Shown: positions 15,512-17,951 of the stretch, one piece after another | Numbering within the stretch: position 1 is the stretch's first letter | Layout: each line of letters opens with the position of its first letter | Origin: JAIPEL01 sp050115795 | GTDB taxonomy: Bacteria > Desulfobacterota > Desulfobacteria > Desulfobacterales > CAFBRK01 | DNA length: 17,951 nt | Direction: 5' to 3' | Assembly (NCBI GenBank): GCA_050115795.1 | Contig: JASFPT010000056.1 | Location: forward strand, 1-17,951 | Translations under genes and position numbers: made by a program | The notes under the pieces: model-generated | The model's input: only the letters and a program-made list of their open reading frames with translations | Told to the model about the DNA's origin: nothing | Databases searched by the model: none

Positions 15512-17196
15512 CGGCTTGCCTCCGAAAGAAGCCGCGCCAGGGGGGTCACGGCCGATTCCGGGTTCTCAAAGCGGCCGGCAAGGTAGACGGTGAAACGGTC
15601 CGGCGGTGAAAGACCCACCGCATAGGGAAGCGGGCCCCATTCTGCGGCGTAAAATCCGGCACCCACGTCACTGTTCATGGTGGCCGCCCAAGAAAAGCCC
15701 GCATAGCGAAGCGTGCCGGCCACATGGAAGGCATCCGGGGGAAGTGCTGTGGTCAGGGTGTTGTTGGAAGGGACAACGACGATGTCGTTGGCCCGGATCA
15801 CCGTATCGTCATAGTCAAGCGGCCGGGCCCCTTTTTGCTGCATGTAGTACTGAAATCCCCAGTGGCCCTGGAACCAGATGGAGGCGTGGCGGTGTGAGAG
15901 TGTTTGGTGAAGGTCTGCGGCGGCCCGCCGCTGGTTTCCGGCAAACCGGTAATCGGCCAGACAAAAAGGGAGGGAGAACAGGACGGCCAGTGCCAGCGCC
16001 ATCGCCGTGGCTGTGGGACGCATTGCCGCTGCCTTCAACGGGGTCCTTCCCAGGAGCAAAACGGCCACCGCCGGTGCCATCGGCAGAATTATCCGGGCGT
16101 TTATCGTCCAGTTCAGATAGGCGGCGAAGAAGAAGGTTCCATACACCGCCAACAGCAGTGTCAGTGAAGCAGCGTCGCGGCGGTTTGACGCTTCGGCGGT
16201 GGCCATTCCAATCAGGTAGGCGCCGGCCGCTGCAAGGATCCAGAACTGCAGGCGAACCGATCCGGAAAGCCCGGAGAGGGCGCCAACCTCGATCACCCCA
16301 TTCGATTCCAAACCAAACGCCAGCATAACGAGTGCCGCTGCAAAGGCCCCGCCGACGGCCAAGACCCGCCCCCGGTGGAGCAGGGGCGCCAAGAAGATCA
16401 GTCCGGCCAGTCCCCCCCCCACGAAGGCCAGACACTGGAGGGCACGGGAGACGATTCCGCCTCGCCCTCCTGCGAAGCCGAGCGTATAAGAAGCGGCATC
16501 GAAGAAAAGGGCCCGGCCATATAAGAACCAGGTCAAGAGTTGGTAGCCGGCCACGGCAGCCAGGGGAAGCAGCAAACCGGCAAGCCATCTCGGTTTGAAC
16601 TTTCCCGTCGCCAAGGCATGGAAGGCCATCAGCGGAACCAGGGTCAACCCGAAGTATTTGGTCAGGCAGGCAAGGGCGGCCAGCCCACCGGCGGCCATGG
16701 CCTTTCCGGGGCGGTCTTCTGCGAGGGCCTCGATCCACAGGGCCAGGGCCCACACATACAATGCGAGAAGCGGTACATCGGCCATGGCCCCGGTGGCCGA
16801 GATCCAGAAGGCCGGGGTGGCGGCTGCAAAGAGGGCGGTCCATGCGGGGCTTTGGGTCAGTTGACGGGCGAGGCGATAGACGCCGAAAACGGCGGCCAGG
16901 GCTGCCAGCGACATCCCGGCGTGAACCGCGATTTCGGTTTCGCCGAAAAAGGCGGCAGCCGCAGCGATCAGATAGCCGTTGAGGGGTGGATTTTGGATGA
17001 TCCGGTACGCTGGTTCGACGAGGCCGTTCCAGTTGAGGGAAAAGCCATAGAAGTCAAAGGGATGGCGGAGGATCTGCCGAGCGGTCCAGACAAAGAGGGG
17101 ATCGTCGATGTGGAAGGCCTTGTCGGCAAACGGAAGCAGCAGCCCCATCACGGCCAGGGCCATACCCCACTTCTGTTTTGCTTCAGAATGCAACAT
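15508..17196 (-). CDS. GT-C glycosyltransferase, PMT/ArnT-like (glycosyltransferase 39 type)
   Basis: This 562-residue integral membrane protein has about 11-12 hydrophobic helices. Its first periplasmic loop carries FHIDDPLFV (Asp31, Asp32), the acidic pair of polyprenyl-phosphate-sugar-dependent GT-C enzymes. NPPLNGYLIA (about 69-78) is a hallmark of the PMT_2 group. A soluble C-terminal domain (about 430-562) probably lies in the periplasm. It should transfer a sugar from a lipid carrier to a lipid, glycan or protein; the acceptor is unknown. The frame is open to a TTG at 17310, but ATG 17196 starts just before the first helix, and the extra 38 residues look non-conserved. The stop overlaps the SGNH TTG start by 4 bases, indicating an operon. 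Confidence 0.85.
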   Translation of the reverse strand: MLHSEAKQKWGMALAVMGLLLPFADKAFHIDDPLFVWTARQILRHPFDFYGFSLNWNGLVEPAYRIIQNPPLNGYLIAAAAAFFGETEIAVHAGMSLAALAAVFGVYRLARQLTQSPAWTALFAAATPAFWISATGAMADVPLLALYVWALALWIEALAEDRPGKAMAAGGLAALACLTKYFGLTLVPLMAFHALATGKFKPRWLAGLLLPLAAVAGYQLLTWFLYGRALFFDAASYTLGFAGGRGGIVSRALQCLAFVGGGLAGLIFLAPLLHRGRVLAVGGAFAAALVMLAFGLESNGVIEVGALSGLSGSVRLQFWILAAAGAYLIGMATAEASNRRDAASLTLLLAVYGTFFFAAYLNWTINARIILPMAPAVAVLLLGRTPLKAAAMRPTATAMALALAVLFSLPFCLADYRFAGNQRRAAADLHQTLSHRHASIWFQGHWGFQYYMQQKGARPLDYDDTVIRANDIVVVPSNNTLTTALPPDAFHVAGTLRYAGFSWAATMNSDVGAGFYAAEWGPLPYAVGLSPPDRFTVYLAGRFENPESAVTPLARLLSEASR

Positions 17197-17330
17197 AGCA
17201 CTCTTCGGGAGACGAAAGGGCCTCAATTTTTGCGTGTCGCACCGCGGCCCTCGGCCAGCATGCGTTACAAAAGAGATCGCGAAAGGCTTCTTATAGCACG
17301 TTCGAGACAAAATTCGAAACCACCGGGCCG

Positions 17331-17716
17331 ATGCAGAATTTCATTTCCTCAAGACCGCGTATTCAGGCCTTTTTCCTCTTTGCGCCGCTGTTGGCGGCCG
17401 GGTTGGCGGTCTCCAGCTACACCGATCTGCTCAAAGCCGTCTGGCCGGCGGACCTTTCCCCTGCCTATCTGTATCCGGCCACGGTTCCGGAGACGACCGC
17501 GATCCTCAGCGTCGGCGTTCGGGCTGCTGCCACCTTCCTGTCTCTGCGGCTTGATACGTCCCGGTCCTGTTTTGCGGAGGTCTACATCAATCTGGGTGTG
17601 CTCATCTGACGAACCGGAGACGGGGCCGGGGCGGAGAAGATATACAGGGTCGCACTCCGCCGCAGTCGGCGGTGGCAAAACAGAATCTGCGGGTGCTGCT
17701 GAAAAACCGGGAATAA
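17331..17716 (+). pseudogene. decayed TPR-containing gene with in-frame TGA and frameshift
   Basis: The frame from ATG 17331 encodes a hydrophobic N-terminus (AFFLFAPLLAAGLAV), a helical stretch, and the first half of a TPR unit (AEVYINLGVLI), then a TGA at 17607-17609. The same frame continues past the stop as RTGDGAGAEKIYRVAL. LG, G, A, Y and AL then fall at exactly the canonical TPR spacing if the TGA is counted as one residue. After about 17664 the TPR continuation (PQSAVAKQNLRVLLKNRE, ending at TAA 17714-17716) is found in the +2 frame, implying a net one-base loss. So a TPR protein end has suffered a nonsense change (for example CGA to TGA) and a frameshift. No ribosome site precedes the ATG. 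Sequencing error cannot be excluded. Confidence 0.6.
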
Positions 17717-17774
17717 CATCGCCGGCGCAATGGCAGACTAACTCTACGCTGCGCGAGAAACGACCCCGGGATTA

Positions 17775-17951
17775 TCACCGGAAGATCTCCCGTGCGCGGC
17801 GCCTTCTCCCGGAAAGCAGCATCGCTCCCCCCCAGCCCACCAGCAACAACGGCCACCCGGCCAGGGTTGTATAGAACCCGGCGAGTGCCATCTTCGGCCG
17901 AAACTCCATTTTGATTCGATGCCGGCCCTTTTTCACCCCCACGGCGCGCAG
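17775..17951 (-). CDS. 3' end of a YfhO-like large membrane protein (partial)
   Basis: The minus strand is open from the window edge to TGA at 17777-17775, giving 58 residues of a C-terminus. It reads VGVKKGRHRIKMEFRP, then a final membrane helix (FYTTLAGWPLLLVGW...) and a basic tail RRRRAREIFR. A beta-strand pair with GxH followed by a terminal helix is the usual ending of YfhO-type GT-C-like membrane proteins, which act in cell-envelope glycosylation. The 5' part lies outside the window, so the family call is tentative. A run of seven C at 17827-17833 lies inside the coding region. It is upstream of, and on the same strand as, the GT-C cluster. Confidence 0.6.
   Translation of the reverse strand: MRAVGVKKGRHRIKMEFRPKMALAGFYTTLAGWPLLLVGWGGAMLLSGRRRRAREIFR

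Noticed and set aside
17607..17609. TGA as a selenocysteine codon
   Set aside because: The position is a variable, non-catalytic site of a TPR helix. A frameshift follows shortly, so decay or sequencing error explains it better.

Overview
The window is GC-rich bacterial DNA. Most of it is tightly packed coding sequence, with no rRNA, tRNA, CRISPR array or transposase that I can see. The gene content (a kinase-like gene resembling SidJ-related pseudokinases, a TMTC-like GT-C/TPR protein, a tandem AAA+ Lon-like protease) and the octamer-type intergenic repeats suggest a Gram-negative deltaproteobacterium (Desulfobacterota). That assignment is an inference from gene style; no marker gene proves it.

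Left part (1-7400). A plus-strand metal-dependent amidohydrolase (64-1281) is preceded by a degenerate 8-bp tandem repeat. Its 3' end overlaps a convergent class I SAM methyltransferase (1238-1828, minus). After a hairpin-rich gap of 247 bp come three minus-strand genes, in transcription order: an alpha/beta hydrolase (7400-6663), a membrane-anchored SPFH/band-7 protein (6538-5576), and an 1131-residue protein with two AAA+ modules followed by a Lon-type Ser/Lys protease domain (5471-2076). The SPFH-protease pair has a convincing sigma70-like promoter of its own at 6599-6628. By analogy with HflKC-FtsH or prohibitin-m-AAA it may form a membrane-scaffolded proteolytic machine. This is the strongest candidate for a poorly described system here.

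Middle (7640-11811, plus strand). An RlmD/RumA-type 23S rRNA m5U methyltransferase with a [4Fe-4S] cysteine set is followed by a 351-bp gap. The gap holds a 276-bp element bounded by 35-bp imperfect inverted repeats, each built from 8-bp units. Next is a two-gene unit with 25-bp overlap: a HEAT-like plus kinase-fold protein with degenerate catalytic motifs (SidJ-like), and an EamA/DMT-type multi-spanning transporter. A hairpin terminator lies at 11878-11903.

Right part (11969-17951, mostly minus strand). This is a membrane and cell-surface glycan cluster. In transcription order it has the 3' end of a YfhO-like membrane protein (runs off the window), a PMT/ArnT-like GT-C glycosyltransferase, an SGNH/GDSL hydrolase starting at TTG with a 4-bp overlap, a TMTC-like GT-C protein with C-terminal TPRs, and a 98-residue two-TM protein starting at GTG. 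Between the YfhO-like gene and the GT-C gene, on the plus strand, lies a decayed TPR gene with an in-frame TGA and a net -1 frameshift.
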